Assembly: GCA_949128115.1 (NCBI GenBank)
Contig: OX421961.1
Span: forward strand, 105,818,363-105,882,362
Source: Anaspis maculata
Taxonomy: Eukaryota; Arthropoda; Insecta; Coleoptera; Scraptiidae
DNA length: 64,000 bases
Direction: 5' to 3'
Shown in pieces: positions 48,665 through 60,800 of this stretch. The notes beneath the pieces are model-generated. The model searched no databases and was not told where the DNA came from. It worked only from the letters and a program-made list of their open reading frames with translations. A program made the position numbers and the translations under genes. Each line of letters begins with the position of its first letter. Within the stretch, counting starts at the first letter, position 1.

Positions 48665-48863
48665 GCATAGTCCGTAGGTAGAAATATGTTTTTGGAGGTC
48701 TGCTGAAGAGTTTGAGAAGGCTTGGAACTTGACACTCCACCGTCAAACATTCATATGCCATTTATAATGAATCGACAGAGTGTGACAACCTCGGTCACAA
48801 TAATATACTTAATTATAGTTGTTGGCCTTTACGATCGCCTGATCTGACAACACCAGATTATTA

Positions 48864-49466
48864 TACAGGGTGTGTTTCAGCGATGATAGAAAAAAATTCA
48901 ACTGTAAGTAGATCTAGTCAAAATATGACGAAAACCTATGTACCATTTTACAAAGTTCGGCGTAATGAGGAAGATACAGCCCTTCAAAGTTCGCTTTTTT
49001 CGGATTCTAAAAATTTGTAAATCAGGAACGTTCAAAAAAATTTAGTTTTTATTGAGCATAAGCTGGTTTGTCATAGTTATCTATCAACCTGCCAAATTTT
49101 GAAAGCATCTAATCAGTGGCGTAGAAGTTATGAGGGGTCGCCTATAGAACCAACTTTTCTTCGGATGCTTCTAAATTATTGACCCTACCCTCGACCCTAC
49201 CTAATAACTCCTACACCACTGGTTGAATTCTTTCAAAATTTGGCAGGTCGGTAGATAGTTTCGACAAATCAGTGTATGATGAATTTAGTTGTTTTCGTCA
49301 ACGTGAGCTACAGTTTTTTCAAATCCGAAAATAGTCAACTTTGAAGAGCTGTATCTTCGTTACTAGGTCGAACTCTGCAAAATGGTATACATATAGGTTT
49401 CCGTCATATTTTGACGAGACCTACCCACAGTTGATTTTTTTGCTATCATCGCTGAAGCACCCTGTA
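48864..49466. mobile_element. Foldback MITE, TACAGGGTGTGTTTCAG..GATGATAG family (copy 2)
   Basis: The ends are TACAGGGTGTGTTTCAGCGA and TCGCTGAAGCACCCTGTA. It matches 20572-21157 throughout, including ATATGACGAAAACCTATGTA and AAGATACAGCCCTTC. The two copies are palindromes of the same design. Confidence 0.8.
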
Positions 49467-49494
49467 TATTTGTGGAGTTTTGAGATCTTTAGCT

Positions 49495-49660
49495 CCATTT
49501 TGAGCGTGGATACCTACTCGCGCTGCACTGTGCGGGTTCGAATCCTGCTACATCCATGGATATTTGGTTCTGTCCCCGAGGTTGCATGGTAGAGCAGCTA
49601 ATAGCTGAATGTCGCTTCGTTATATAAGTCGATTCAAATAAAAAAACAAATAAAAATGTT
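49495..49660 (+). mobile_element. Short tRNA-headed SINE-like element
   Basis: An exact B box GGTTCGAATCC at 49535-49545 is followed by a ~100-bp body and an AAATAAAAAAACAAATAAAA tail. A weak A-box-like region lies near 49500. It abuts the end of the preceding foldback element. Confidence 0.5.
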
Positions 49661-51691
49661 GGTGGCAGAATCATGAACAAAAAATTACAACTACTGGGTG
49701 TGTAGATAATTGACTTTCATTTACTATTCCCACAGGGTGAAAGTGAAAAAAAAAGTTTCTCTAAAAAATTCTTTACATAAAAGTCTTCGCTACAAAACCG
49801 TGTGATCTAATCTACTTCGGTTTAAGCGAGAGTTTGAGGGATCAACCAAATGGTTATTCCAGGCCTTTTTGAAGAAGAATAATTTTCTAGGTTTTTGACC
49901 ATCTATAAGTACCTACCTACCTACTTACCTATAAAAAAAAACAGAAATTCAATACAGATCCAGTTGTGGATATTTCTTTCTCATGATTCCGCAGTTCACT
50001 AGAATCTCTTGGCATAGAGAAAATATTCAGAAGGGGAAGGGGGTCAGAGGACCACTCTTCAAACCCTCCTCAAAAACCTCAACCTAAAAAACCTCAAAAA
50101 TCGGTTGTGTCGCCCCAATTTTTTTTCGGCAAGTAGCAAGAAATGGAAATTTTTGTTCGAAATGTCTCTTTGGATGGGAAGTTGGAATTTGAGAGAAAGA
50201 TTAAAACAATTTTGAAGCATCTTCATAATTTAACAAAAAATTCAAAAATTCTCCAGAAAAACCTCGAAGCCTTTCCCAAATAATCTCTTTGTAAAAATCG
50301 TCAATTAAGTTTTCATTTCAATCTCCATCATTTGAGTCCGGTCTCGATAAGCCGGAGTAAGAGGGAATTGGAATTTGGAATGACAAAGAATTTGATGTAC
50401 GAAATCCTGTGCTCTCCACTGTAGATCGATATCTACCTAGCTATAGTACCTAGGTACCTATAAGTACATGAGTATACCGATACCTATTTTTGTAACTATA
50501 CCTATTCGTAAACGAATGATCCTGATCGTTTGTTGCAAATCATTCAATCGAATCAATCAATTTATGAAATCAACATACATTATTATCACCTATTATTATT
50601 ATTATTGTTAATTACTAGTTATGACTAATAAGTAAAACAAACTTAGGGCAAGGCACATAGACAAGGCACGAATCAAATCTGGGGAGTAGGGGAAACGGAT
50701 CTAATATGCGATCAACAAAAAAAAGCATTCATGCCCGACTGCACAAATGTGGTAATAATTGTGTTACTTGATAAAATTTCAGTACCAAACACTGGTTCAA
50801 ATGTTTCAAAGTGAAATAAAATGCAAATCCAATTACCTACTAGTTAAGAGGAAAGAACATCATGGGAATACAAAATGTAGCTTCATACTTCGCTTCATAC
50901 ATTATTTTGTGCACGGAAACAAACTTGGGGTAACAGTCCTTACTATCGCTTATTTTTTATTACAAAAAAAAGCTTGAAGCGTTTTGATTGTTTTGAAGTT
51001 TACTAACTGGGTTTGCATTTTATTCCACATTAAAAATTTGATCCCGTGTTTGGTACGGAACTAAAAATTGATACCACTTTTGTGCAATTGGGCATAAGGG
51101 CTGGCTTTAGTGTTGAAAAATTCGGTCATCCAGCCAATCTAATCTCTCTAAATAGTATTTTGTTTCGAAAGCCAAGGTATAATGCTAATAATGGAAATAC
51201 GGATGGATACACTGCGATATGTATTTGCTCTATTATGCAGGCAGTCTAGGCCATTGACAAGTCTAGGTCTACCTAGCAGGCTTATGATTATCCAGATTAT
51301 CCAGTTTAGTACAGAAAGATATGGCGGTTTACTTAGGGGTGATTTTTTATAGGAATAATGAGTTTATAGTACCTAATTATTTATGTACGCTCCGCGCCGC
51401 AAACAACGCTATATAGTCATGGAATCATCAAGCTCGACTCTTGCCAAATTCGTTTAGGAAAAATATTTAAAACATTGATTCTGCATAAATTTTCTAAATA
51501 TTTACAAAGTAGGTAAGTATCCTAATCATAGCTGATATCACTTGCTACCACGTCAATATTTACGTACCGACTTGGGTAACTCTACCTGGGTATCTACAGT
51601 TGTAAAATTTGAGAACAATTTAAGCAAAAACAATTGATAGGTACGTACATATACTTATACGAGAGTTTTACAGATTGAAGAAATAGGTACC
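49661..51691. other. Intergenic stretch, no gene seen
   Basis: A/T-rich sequence with several TAGGTACCTA-type microsatellite patches (for example near 49910-49930 and 50440-50465). Open frames are all under 75 codons without splice context. Confidence 0.5.
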
Positions 51692-51912
51692 TAGGTACAG
51701 TTGGGAGCGAAATGATTCATACGGCACCACTAGGAAGTCGGCTGGATCTCAGAAATGTTAGCTGCTTGGATTGTTCTTGAGTGCCAGTTTTGATTAGGGA
51801 TTGATCGTAATCAGAATTAGCATTCAAGAACGATCCAAGCAGCTAACATTTCTGGAATCCAGCCGACTTCTTAGCGGTGCCGTATGAATCATTTCGCTCC
51901 CAACTGTACCTA
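51692..51912. mobile_element. Palindromic MITE (TAGGTACAGTTGGGAGCGAA termini)
   Basis: The arms of about 85-90 bp (CGAAATGATTCATACGGCAC.. / ..GTGCCGTATGAATCATTTCG) are nearly identical, around a short centre TTTTGATTAGGGATTGATCG. The high arm identity suggests recent activity. Confidence 0.8.
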
Positions 51913-52486
51913 CTCACATTTTTGTTTTCCTATCATTATAATGGACGATCAGAAACAACAATGACGCTAACAACCCCCAAAACCGACCATCATCCATCGA
52001 TCAGTTCTAACGAACTGCATGTAATATCCCGAGTAATATCCCAAAGGACAAATAGGGATGGGTTCAAATACCTACATATCTGAAGCATATCTGTCCCATC
52101 CCACTCGTATAGCATATAATGCCATTTGAGCCTATATAGCTTTGCAAGTACCTTAACGATTGTTAAAAAAAATGCATGGACTTCGAACCAATTTAATCCT
52201 CGAATTTAGTAACATAGTAACAATAAACTTGTATGCACTAAGATATTCTATAGATAGCAAAGAACACAATAACCAAAATATACAGTTTTGTTATTTACTA
52301 TACAGTTATTTATTATTCGTACGGTTACAATTATCAAATAAGCGAATCCTGGATATTTCAGGCCGCTTTCATGTCCCAATGATTAGGTATAAGGTATAGT
52401 AATCGCCGATGTGATAATGGGGTCTTCCATGGGTTTTGGGAAAAAATGAATTCAAATACTAGAGTCATCGGGGAGATCACATGTTT

Positions 52487-52492
52487 TTTATT
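52487..52492 (-). terminator. Candidate polyadenylation signal of the YDENG-repeat gene
   Basis: AATAAA on the minus strand, about 540 bp past the stop codon at 53031. Confidence 0.3.
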
Positions 52493-53030
52493 TGATTTTT
52501 TCCGTTCATTTTCGGCACCGAAAAAAAAAAGAAAATTTTGCGTGACGTACTTTTGGGAATCAATCCAGTGAACGACAGATGAAGCCATGTGAGAAGGTGA
52601 AATTTAAAATTTTGTTGCCGATTTTTTTTTGCTGAATGTCGTGTGGACGCGAAACGATTAAAACAACAATAAATTACAGCTTTCAATAAATTTGAAGTCC
52701 CGAATTACACTTCAGAAGTGATTTGGAATTGTTCGGAATTAAAGGCAACAGAAATCCTGAAAGCGGGTCACTTCTGGTTTACGCCTAAGCGGCCTAAGGT
52801 CAACCGAGTGACGTCATAAGATTAAAAGATTTTTTAAACCAGCGGAAAAATGGACGCGCTTGTTTTACGATGTGAACATTTTGATCAGAAACGATGAGAA
52901 AACTCATTTAAAATCGTTTTTTTTTCAGTAGAACACCCCATATTGCAAGTGTTGCAACCGTACGGAAAAAATCCGTACCTACCTAATTATTCTATGTAAG
53001 TATATTTTTAAAACATAATTTTTTGATATT

Positions 53031-56000
53031 TTATCCATTACTGAAGTCAAAATCGCTCTCATTCGACACTTTGGCAGTGTCTTGCTTGACGCTACTTTCA
53101 GTATCAGTGTCTAGCATCTCCATCACTTTGCTTGTCTTTGTTTGTTCTATGTTTTGCTCAGTTTCTAATGTTACTGTCTTTTGCCCTGCATCTGCTTCTG
53201 CATTTCGACTTTCTTCGCCATATTGGCGTGCAACACTGCTTCCGTCGTACTTCGGCTGAATCACTTCTCCATTCTCGTTATACTGTTGTTGAATCAACTG
53301 TCCATTTTCGTCGTATTGTGCTTGAATCAACTGTCCATTTTCGTCATACTGTGTTTGAATCAACTGTCCATTTTCGTCATATTGTGCTTGAATCAGCTGC
53401 CCATTCTCGTCATACTGATGCTGGATCAACTGTCCATTTACGTCGTATTGTGCCTGAATCAGCTGCCCATTTTCATCGTACTGTTGCTGAATCGACTGCC
53501 CATTTTCATCGTACTGTTGCTGAATCAACTGCCCATTTTCATCGTACTGTTGCTGGATCAACTGCCCATTTTCATCGTACTGTTGCTGAATCAATTGTCC
53601 ATTTTCGTCATATTGTGCTGGAATCGACTGCCTATTCTCGTCATACTGATGCTGGATCAACTGTCCATTTACGTCGTATTGTGCCTGAATCAGCTGCCCA
53701 TTTTCATCGTACTGTTGCTGGATTAGCTGCCCATTTTCATCGTACTGTTGCTGGATCAACTGCCCATTTTCATCGTACTGTTGCTGAATCAATTGTCCAT
53801 TTTCGTCATATTGTGCTGGAATCGACTCCCCGTTCTCATCATACTGTTGCTGGATCAACTGTCCTTTCTCATCATACTGTTCCTGGATCAACTGCCCATT
53901 TTCATCGTATTGTTGCTGAATCAGCTGTCCATTTTCGTCAGGCTGTTGTCGAATTAGTTGTCCATTCTCATCATATTGTGGTGGAATAATTTGTCCGTTT
54001 TCGTCATATTGCTGCTGGATCAAGTGACCATTTTCATCATACTGTTGCTGAATCAACTGCCCACTTTCGTCGTACCCCTGCTGAATCAGCTGGCCATTTT
54101 CATCATACTGGGCTTCAATCAACTGACCACCTTCGTCATACTGCGATTGAATCAGCTGGCCATTTTCATCATACTGCGCTCGAATCACTTGACCACTTTT
54201 ATCGTACTGAATCAACTGCCCGTTCTCGTCATACTGTTGCTGGGTTAACTGCCCATTTTCATCGTATTGTTGTTGAATCAACTGACTGTTTTCATCGTAC
54301 TGCTGTTGAATTAATTGACCGTTTTCATCATACTGCGGTTGATGGGTCAACTGATCACTTTCATCGTACTGTTGTTGCATCACCATCACCTGCCCATTCT
54401 CGTCGTACTGCTGCTGAATTGGTTGTCCATTCTCATCATAAGGTTGCTGAGTCAACTGTTTATTTTCATCATACTGGAATTGACCTTGGTCATACAGTTG
54501 ATTATCAACATGCTTTTGAATTGCTTGTCCACTGTTATCAGGCTGTTCAAGCAACTGCTCACTTTCGTCAAATTCCTGTTCTAAATATGGTCGACGTATC
54601 ACATCTTCATTTGGCAAGTTTTCAATAATCTCCCGAGCTTCACTTTCCTCGGTATCTTTTTGAACTTCTTGTCCGGTTACAACAGGGTTTTCGGCTTCAC
54701 TTGCAATATTTTTCGTGTTTTGCCGAATTGTTTCATTCATTTCCTCTTTCACGCTGCAGTCTTTTTCTTCGTCATTCTGATTCGTAATTTTTGTTCTTAT
54801 TTGTGCAACTGTTTGCTCATATTTTGAATCGTTCAAGACTGCATTTCCAGAAAAGTTTTCTGTTTGTGGTATGATTTTGAAGAAATCACTGTCGGTAATA
54901 AGCGACGGTTTTTCAACATCTCTGCTACCCAAAAATTGATTGTGAACTTTTTGCTTTGATCCATTTTGATCAGTTAACTGGACATCATGTGATTTCGCAG
55001 AAATTTCATAAGCTGGCTTACTTCCATCAAAAAAGAGTGCTTTGTCAGACAACAACGATTCCGTACTGTTCTGGAACTTTTTATCACAAACATTTTTATA
55101 CAAATCCAGTTTACTAGGGTTGCTTTCGTTTGGAGACAAATCTTCCGATTCGCTTTCTTCGAAACTTTTACGCATAGTCTGAAGGGGGACTTCCGAAATG
55201 TTGTCTTTTCTTCGCGAATCCCGTGGAAGTTTTTCCGGCGATTTTTGTTTCGAATAAATCGAGTTCATGATATCATCAGCTATGGAATTGGCGTAGTTGT
55301 ACTTATTCCCATCGCTGTAAGTGTACAGATCATCGTAGTTGTTTTCGAGTTTATCGTCGGATGATAAGGAAAATGGCAATCTGGATCGTGCGATTTCTTC
55401 TTTGTCAAGCAAATTTCTGAGCCTCTGAGAAGACATATCTTGAAGGTATTTCTCGAGGATGTTGTTCTTCTCTTCGAGTTGTTTTGCGTAAGTTTGTGGT
55501 TCGCTGAATTTCGGCATGGAAGTGGGTTCGATGATTCTGGGTGGTGGAGCAGAAGCCGGCTGAACTTCGATCTTTTTCACGGTTTGAGACTTGTAAAGTC
55601 GTTCTAAAAACGCGTTGTACTGTTGCCGCAGTAATTTGAAACGCTCAGTCTTTGCCGTCAGTACTGCAACGCGGCTGTCGATTCTTTCCAGCGTTTTTAA
55701 AATCCGATCGTTTCGGTCTTGGCGACGGCGGTCTTCTTCCAGGAAACGCTTGTACTGCGACCTTAGTTTGCGGTAATGCATTTGCTCCCTAGAATTTTCG
55801 TAATGTTTTCGATTTATTGATTTTGATTTTATAGTTTAATGCATATTACACACCTAAGTGCAAATATTTCACTATAATTTAACAGGGCCTGACTGACTTT
55901 TTATCTTTTTTAGAAATTTTTGCAGCTTAGGTATAGCTAGTCTGTTAGAGAACTAGAACTAGAAAAAACTCACTCTTCTCGCGTGATTTGGACCATTTCG

Positions 56001-56173
56001 TTGAATTTCATTTCAAGCTTGAGTCGTTCTTCCTCGCTGCAACAGCAGTTCCCCTTCATGGTAGTACAATACAAACAAACGTAAATCAAAATAATAACTC
56101 ACCTTTTTCGCAATTTTTCTTGTAGTTCGATAAATTTTTTGTAATATTCCTCAGTCCTGTGAGTGAACGACAT
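53031..56173 (-). CDS. YDENG-repeat coiled-coil protein (complete, 3 exons)
   Basis: Exons are 56173-56103, 56036-55974 and 55788-53031, with GT..AG borders, matching phases and 963 codons plus stop. Residues 1-115 are a charged coiled coil (EEYYKKFIELQEKLRKSEEE at the start, LKTLERIDSRVAVLTAKTER later). Residues 120-480 are low-complexity and acidic, with LRNLLDKEEIARSRLPF as the best-ordered stretch. Residues about 483-890 are about 37 tandem 11-mers with consensus QYDENGQLIQQ. The tail is acidic and ends ESDFDFSNG. There is no signal peptide or membrane segment, so it is likely intracellular. I do not recognise the family. The coiled-coil head suggests oligomerisation or cytoskeletal attachment, and the Gln-rich repeats suggest an extended or self-associating rod; both are inferences. 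The kinesin gene lies upstream in the same direction, 1.7 kb away. Confidence 0.9.
53253..54476 (-). repeat. Coding tandem array of 33-bp units
   Basis: About 37 head-to-tail 33-bp units encode QYDENGQLIQQ variants. A larger block is itself duplicated: the stretch with YDVNGQLIQH preceded and followed by QSIPA-type units recurs (about 53400-53620 and 53630-53850). Unit-length exceptions are one 39-bp, one 36-bp and one 27-bp copy, all in frame. Confidence 0.95.
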
Positions 56174-57140
56174 TATTGAATGTTTATGATGACAATTCCG
56201 TTACGCAGGTATTTATTTTTGGAAACGCACAACGTACCTACAAAGAGCGATGGGAACTTTATACACCCCTATATTCATTCACTCATTATGACAAGCAGGT
56301 GTAGGTGTAACATGCGCGTTTGATGAAAATTACGTGACGATGTTGTTGAAATTAATGCAATAATCGCACACCCCACTGAAACCAATCAACTCTGCTGATG
56401 TGTTTAATTAAAAGATGCAATCAATTCAACCACAACGCGGTAATGGTCTTTGCGTGATTTCCAATTTTACTTGATTAAAAACGACTTTTTTGGAATTTTC
56501 TTTGTGAAGGAATTGTCTAGATAGAAGCTCAACAATAATATGTGAACTCACAAAGGGCTCGTTAGAAACTAGGGGAAGATAATATGTTTTCAACATTTTG
56601 TTACATTACGAGAGTCGATATAATATCCGCAAATAATTTATCACTGCGAGGATGGCACGCAATGCTCGTACCAGGACAGTGACGACACTAAACTTGACCT
56701 TACCCTAGAAAAGTTCCCTGTTGCCTACATTTTGTAAGTAAATAGGTATACAGCTGGTGGAAAGACCTGAATCTCGTTTAATCAATATCAGATTATGCTT
56801 ATTTCATGGAGCACCCTGTAAATGTGTGGGTACTTACCTACCTAACGCAAAGAAATTTTAAATAATCACCACTGCAGTTACCTACGTATTTTTGGAGTTT
56901 TTCAACTCGATTCAATAATAATTGAATAATCATCATAGATAGAGGACGTACAACAATCCCTAAATAGTTATGCAGTTCTTGCACCCAAAAAGCACAAAAT
57001 TATAAATCACTTCCAGAAACAGGAAGTCTAATACTTGAACCTGTTGGACGCCAAAGAAAGGGTGTAAGTATTATCTTTGGTACTTCAACACACCACAACC
57101 TTATTGCATAAAATGCACAACAAAACAACATTTATATTAA
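56174..57140. other. Intergenic: upstream region of the YDENG-repeat gene
   Basis: No exon or clear repeat ends. It should contain the promoter of the minus-strand gene starting at 56173; I see no convincing TATA box. Confidence 0.4.
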
Positions 57141-57143
57141 CAG

Positions 57144-57153
57144 TTTATTTATT
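57144..57153 (-). terminator. Candidate polyadenylation signals of the kinesin gene
   Basis: Two overlapping AATAAA signals on the minus strand, about 725 bp past the stop at 57876, imply a long A/T-rich 3' UTR. Confidence 0.45.
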
Positions 57154-57875
57154 TTTCATAGAAAAATCAACTATGCACGCAATATACAGCTGAATAATAA
57201 AAATATAACAAATCTGAAACAACGTTCTCAATATTAATTAATAGTTTGTAAAATTTGATACTTAGTTTTTATTATAATATATTTATCATTCTTGCAATTA
57301 ACCAACCTCACCCTAAGCTAAAATTGCAATTATATCACACTATAAAATATATTGTTTTTATCACATTTTCCCTTTGCAAAGCTTTTTGATAGAGCACAGA
57401 GATTTGATAATAATACAAGTACCTAGTAGGTAAATCGCTGAGTTTTTGCTATGTCTTGGAAGGAGATTCCCGTTGTGATGCATTTTAAAACTACACCAAC
57501 TAGCGCTATACCTAAATCTAACCATCGACTACAATAAATAATAATGATGTTTGTGTGTAATGATGAATTTGTGTTATTTACGAAATACCTCAAGTCAACA
57601 ATCCAAAAACTTTTTCAACATCTAATTACCTTCAACATCTATGACTAACCAACAAAACATTAAAACTCGAAAAACATAAGACACTACGATTGACTTGATA
57701 ATATTTCCTAATTCTTAGCAATCTAAATATTAATGAAAATGAAAAATTAATTAACTATCGGCCGTAAATTTAAAACAACAATTACGTGTGTGTGGTTCAA
57801 CATAAAATAAATTATATAATAATTATCAAAAAATGAAATAATATTTCGGTATTCTGTCTACTAATGGATGATATA

Positions 57876-60800
57876 TCAAGAAGTGCCGTACTTTCCGTTC
57901 TCGAACACGCCTTTTCGGAAGAACGGCGAAAAACTGATCAAGGCCGCTTTGGTTATAGGACCTCCGTAAGCCAAGGGACAGGACGGGTGGCTTTTGCACG
58001 TGTCCACAAGTCGACGCAGATAGAACTCTAGCTGGCGCTTCCTGGACTTCGCCACCGTTTCGGAATTCGCAAACAGCTGCTTTGACGGAAAAGGAATGCT
58101 GGATACCTGATCTCCATACCTGGCTTTCATGGCTATGTGCAGATCTCTGAACCTTGAGTACCGTCGCAAAATACTCCAGCGTTCATCGACTGTACATATT
58201 CTCACTTCGTATTCGTAGTGAGTCTTGCTGCCGGCACCCCTGACGCAATAGCTACATATTGTGACGATTGCATCGTTATCGCCATCTGAAATTTTCGATT
58301 TCGAACTTTCTCTTTTTTTCCCTTGCTTAGAAGACGTCAAGGTCAAAAAACGGAAGTACAGGAACTACACACACACTCATACCGAGCAGAAATCTATCGT
58401 TTCTAAACATGCATGAACACTTACCAAACGCTATTGACGGCATGGATCTATGCAGGTTGTAGTTGCTGTAAGCCGAGAGCCTGCGATTTTGAGACTGGAA
58501 ATAAAAATGATTGAAAATTACCAAAAAAAGAAAATCTGTGCCGCGACTGGAACTATCTCCTCCCATTCCCCCTCCTTTGGTAATATTGACATTTGTTGTG
58601 GTGAAGTTTTACTGTGAAGGTCTACTGCATTGATAGACGTCACTTTTGAATCAACTCAATAACCGACTTCAGTTTTTGCCCCTGAAAGATAGGCAAATTG
58701 CAACTCTGACAGCTGCTAGGCGGTTCCATCGTGGGTCCACCTCATATATAGTAAAGGACAGTCTGTCGAACGTATATGCTAAGTTTCACGCTTTTATCAC
58801 AAAATGCAGGGTTTCTCTGTAAAATGGTCGTTAACCGCCGCACTACATAGCGTCCTATGGCCATAGCTATGCTTTATTATTATGTTGTTGCTTGTTCTAC
58901 AGACGCGTCGTCATGTTAAAAAGTCTGCTGGCTATTGGCTGGAGCCCAGGCAGATGGTAACCTTTATGGGATGTCAACTCCATAAAACACAACACAACAT
59001 CAACACAACTCACGACCTTGTCGAAAATGATCTCGATATACCACTGTCTGCCCGTAAACGCCTGTCCCTACCATGAAGTTTAGGCAGGCAGTTCAACGAC
59101 CCTGTACTAAACAGCTTTGAAATGAACTCTCAACATGCTCTACTTTTGGAAAAATTCGTAGGTTTGCTCAGGATGAAAAATAATCAAGCGTTCAACCATT
59201 ATAATGATTGGGATGACGGAAGCTTTGAATTGCAAAAATAGAACAATACCTGAAGCGGAGGTGAGTACAGAGCAGATGTCGAACCAGTATGCAAAGGCCT
59301 TATTGGACTTGGACTACCGCTGTCGACATCTTGCAGTGGATGTTCAGCTGCTGGCGAAAGAATCGCAGTTTGGCCGTACTTCAGTGACATGTATTGTCTT
59401 TGCAATTCTTGCAAGATCTACAACAGATTTCATTGAGGATTCAAAATATTATTATCTTTTAATAATTCAAGAACTTACCCCAATTTGAGCATCCAAATGC
59501 GACTTGGAGCACCCTGAATCTAAGCCACGCACGATCACTTGCTTCTGCTGGACAAGTCTTTGGCTTAGTCTTCGCAATGCTTCAACGTCTTTTCTCTTCT
59601 TTCGGTTCACAGGTGAATGATTCTCGATCGAACTTGTTGATTGTGAGTCACTCATCACACCCTATCACACAAAAAAAAACGATAAGATATTTTTTTGTTT
59701 GGCAGTTTGTTTACGTTATCACAATCTACAGACAGATAACCAGTTGAATTATCTGTGAAGCTTGAAAAATGATCTTTTGTTTATACGGTATAGGTTGTGT
59801 AAGTAAGTATACTGAAAATGATTACTTTGAATTCCTCATTGCTGGACAAATCGCTGTCGTCTTGGATGCGGGGCGAGGGTCGTAATTCCACTCCGCTGTC
59901 GCTCATGAGGTAGTCGGGTTTGTTAACTGGGATTACAGGTGAGCAAGCACTGGCCGCCGTGTGATAAGTGTCGCTGCTGCTTAGCGTACTCAAAGTGCCC
60001 CTTTCTAAGCTACTTGTGTAGTTTGTCTCGCAAGAATTTGGACTATCCGCCGAATTGATTTTCTTCAAGTTCAGTTTCAAGCTGGAGAATATTTCAGGTC
60101 AGTTTAGTTAACATAGGTAATTCATAATTATCAAGAGAAAATTTCAAAGTTCATAGAAAATATCCAAGTTCATACCCCTGCTTCTTTCTTTCGATTTTTT
60201 CCAGTTCTTCTTGTGTGCGCGACGCCAAAGATTCTTTCAAATCTTGCAGGTGGTTGTTATCCTTTGTGCCCAAATCAAGGGCAACTTGTTCGTCCACCAG
60301 ATTCACCAGTTTTTTATCGATAATTTCCATTGCCTTACGCCGTTCTGTTAGAGCTTCGACTCGTCTGTTCAGCTCGGCTTGTAATTCTGCTAATTCTTTT
60401 CTCTGCATAAACATCGGCAACGTGTAAGTATTTAATTCAATTTAGAATTATTGCAGTGTAGGTGAATAGGGTGAATGAGAAAGAACGAAGTTATGAAATC
60501 ATTACAAGTCCCCTTTATACGTGCCCGCCTTCATGAGGGATTGGAACGCGTGACTGGTCAAAAGAACGTTGTGACCTAATGCCAAAACGCGTTCCAATCT
60601 CGCTTGATTTAAGTCGTTGAAATAGGGTCCTTGCATGAATTTTATTTTCAGAACATTACTTCATAACATCATTGAAAACGTTCTTTACAATATCCGAAGG
60701 AAAAAAGTGAAGAATATTTCTCCATTCTTCAAATGAAGATCACATTTTGAATTAATTTTTTCGCGCTAAAAACATGGTTACTGTTGTAAGTACTGGTCGT

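Noticed and set aside
53132..53989. Long plus-strand open frames (285 and 181 codons) opposite the repeat gene
   Set aside because: A 33-bp periodic array keeps other frames open automatically. The minus strand has the initiating exons, the splice signals and the longer frame.
53253..54476. CRISPR-like or satellite reading of the 33-bp repeats
   Set aside because: There are no spacers; the units are contiguous, keep a coding frame with in-frame length variants, and the genome is eukaryotic.
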